This document shows positions 63,779 through 64,000 of a stretch of 64,000 bases of DNA, one piece after another. Origin of the DNA: Sinorhizobium sp. A49 (GTDB lineage: Bacteria > Pseudomonadota > Alphaproteobacteria > Rhizobiales > Rhizobiaceae); contig NZ_MUNW01000083.1 of assembly GCF_002002725.1 (NCBI RefSeq), positions 24,017 through 88,016 of the forward strand, read 5' to 3'. The notes under the pieces were generated by a model, which worked only from the letters and a program-made list of their open reading frames with translations, ran no database searches and was not told the origin of the DNA. The stretch's first letter is position 1; every line of letters starts with the position of its first letter. The position numbers were made by a program, and so were the translations under genes.

Positions 63779-64000
63779 CCCGATCACTGAACGAGGGCGG
63801 CGGCGCCGCTGGCGACGATGTCCTTCGTTCTAAAGGTTTCCTTGATTGGCGGATGCTGATTGGTCGGGGCGCGAGTTTCGGCGGGAAGTTTTGACGGTTT
63901 TTCCGTCTGTTATTTGACATTTGAATATAGAGAAAGAGAAACGTGGGCGGCGGAGCTCGTGAGGAACCTTAACTGGTTCTTTGTGAAAGAGACTTTGGCG
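63779..64000 (+). other. 5' leader of a ribosomal RNA operon (16S begins beyond the window)
   Basis: The leader contains TTTGACATTTGAATATAGA, GAAACGTGGGCGGCGG and GTGAAAGAGACTTTGGCG, elements I recognise from the region just upstream of 16S rRNA genes in Rhizobiaceae. The 16S start (AGAGTTTGAT) is not reached. The assignment is from memory of related sequences. Confidence 0.65.

Overview
This 64 kb window comes from the chromosome, or a chromosome-like replicon, of a GC-rich alphaproteobacterium. It most resembles Rhizobiaceae (Ensifer/Sinorhizobium/Rhizobium/Agrobacterium type). The reasons are an oxidative uronate pathway of the Agrobacterium kind (udh, gli, gci, kdgD), dense sugar ABC importers with FCD-type GntR regulators, and a right edge that looks like the promoter and leader of a ribosomal RNA operon. 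The window ends before 16S begins. No IS element, prophage, CRISPR array or tRNA was seen.

Layout. (1) 1-5.1 kb: galacturonate/glucuronate catabolism, with a TRAP binding protein (cut by the left edge), gli, gci, kdgD, a GntR regulator and divergent udh. (2) 5.3-6.6 kb: a membrane diguanylate cyclase. (3) 6.7-12.2 kb: a YtfQ/YtfR/YtfT/YjfF-type furanose importer with its own GntR regulator. (4) 12.4-24.1 kb: a D-apiose uptake and degradation cluster (apnO, RbsB-like binding protein, DUF2291 lipoprotein, ATPase, permease, apsD, apnL, GntR regulator, RuBisCO-like protein, oiaK). Two of its promoters share an identical 16-bp sequence. (5) 24.2-39.2 kb: a large locus of unassigned substrate that joins an ABC importer with three tandem paralogous binding proteins to two inositol-monophosphatase-like enzymes, two dual-specificity-phosphatase-like enzymes, a calcineurin-like phosphoesterase, a Na/Pi cotransporter-like protein, a lone RpiR-type HTH and a LacI regulator. 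I infer import of a phosphorylated compound, or its handling after uptake. It is the best candidate in the window for an undescribed system.

(6) 39.4-45 kb: ogt DNA repair, a GAF histidine kinase, a GGDEF-EAL protein and a SAM methyltransferase resembling 3-OH-palmitate methyl ester biosynthesis proteins. (7) 45.4-52.7 kb: a YtcJ-type amidohydrolase followed by a full Dpp/Opp-type transporter. (8) 53-55.3 kb: AlkB, a second 2OG-Fe(II) oxygenase and an unknown Cys-containing protein. (9) 55.6-60 kb: ECF sigma factor, FecR-like anti-sigma and a TonB receptor with a signalling domain, with a shared promoter motif before the last two. (10) 60-63 kb: phosphotransferase, VOC protein, LysR and a small XRE regulator. 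(11) From about 63.7 kb: rRNA operon promoter and leader.

The common theme is scavenging of plant-derived carbon (pectin uronates, the cell-wall branched sugar apiose, furanoses, peptides), phosphate esters and probably heme, as expected for a rhizosphere bacterium. All assignments come from reading protein sequences and motifs, with no database search.
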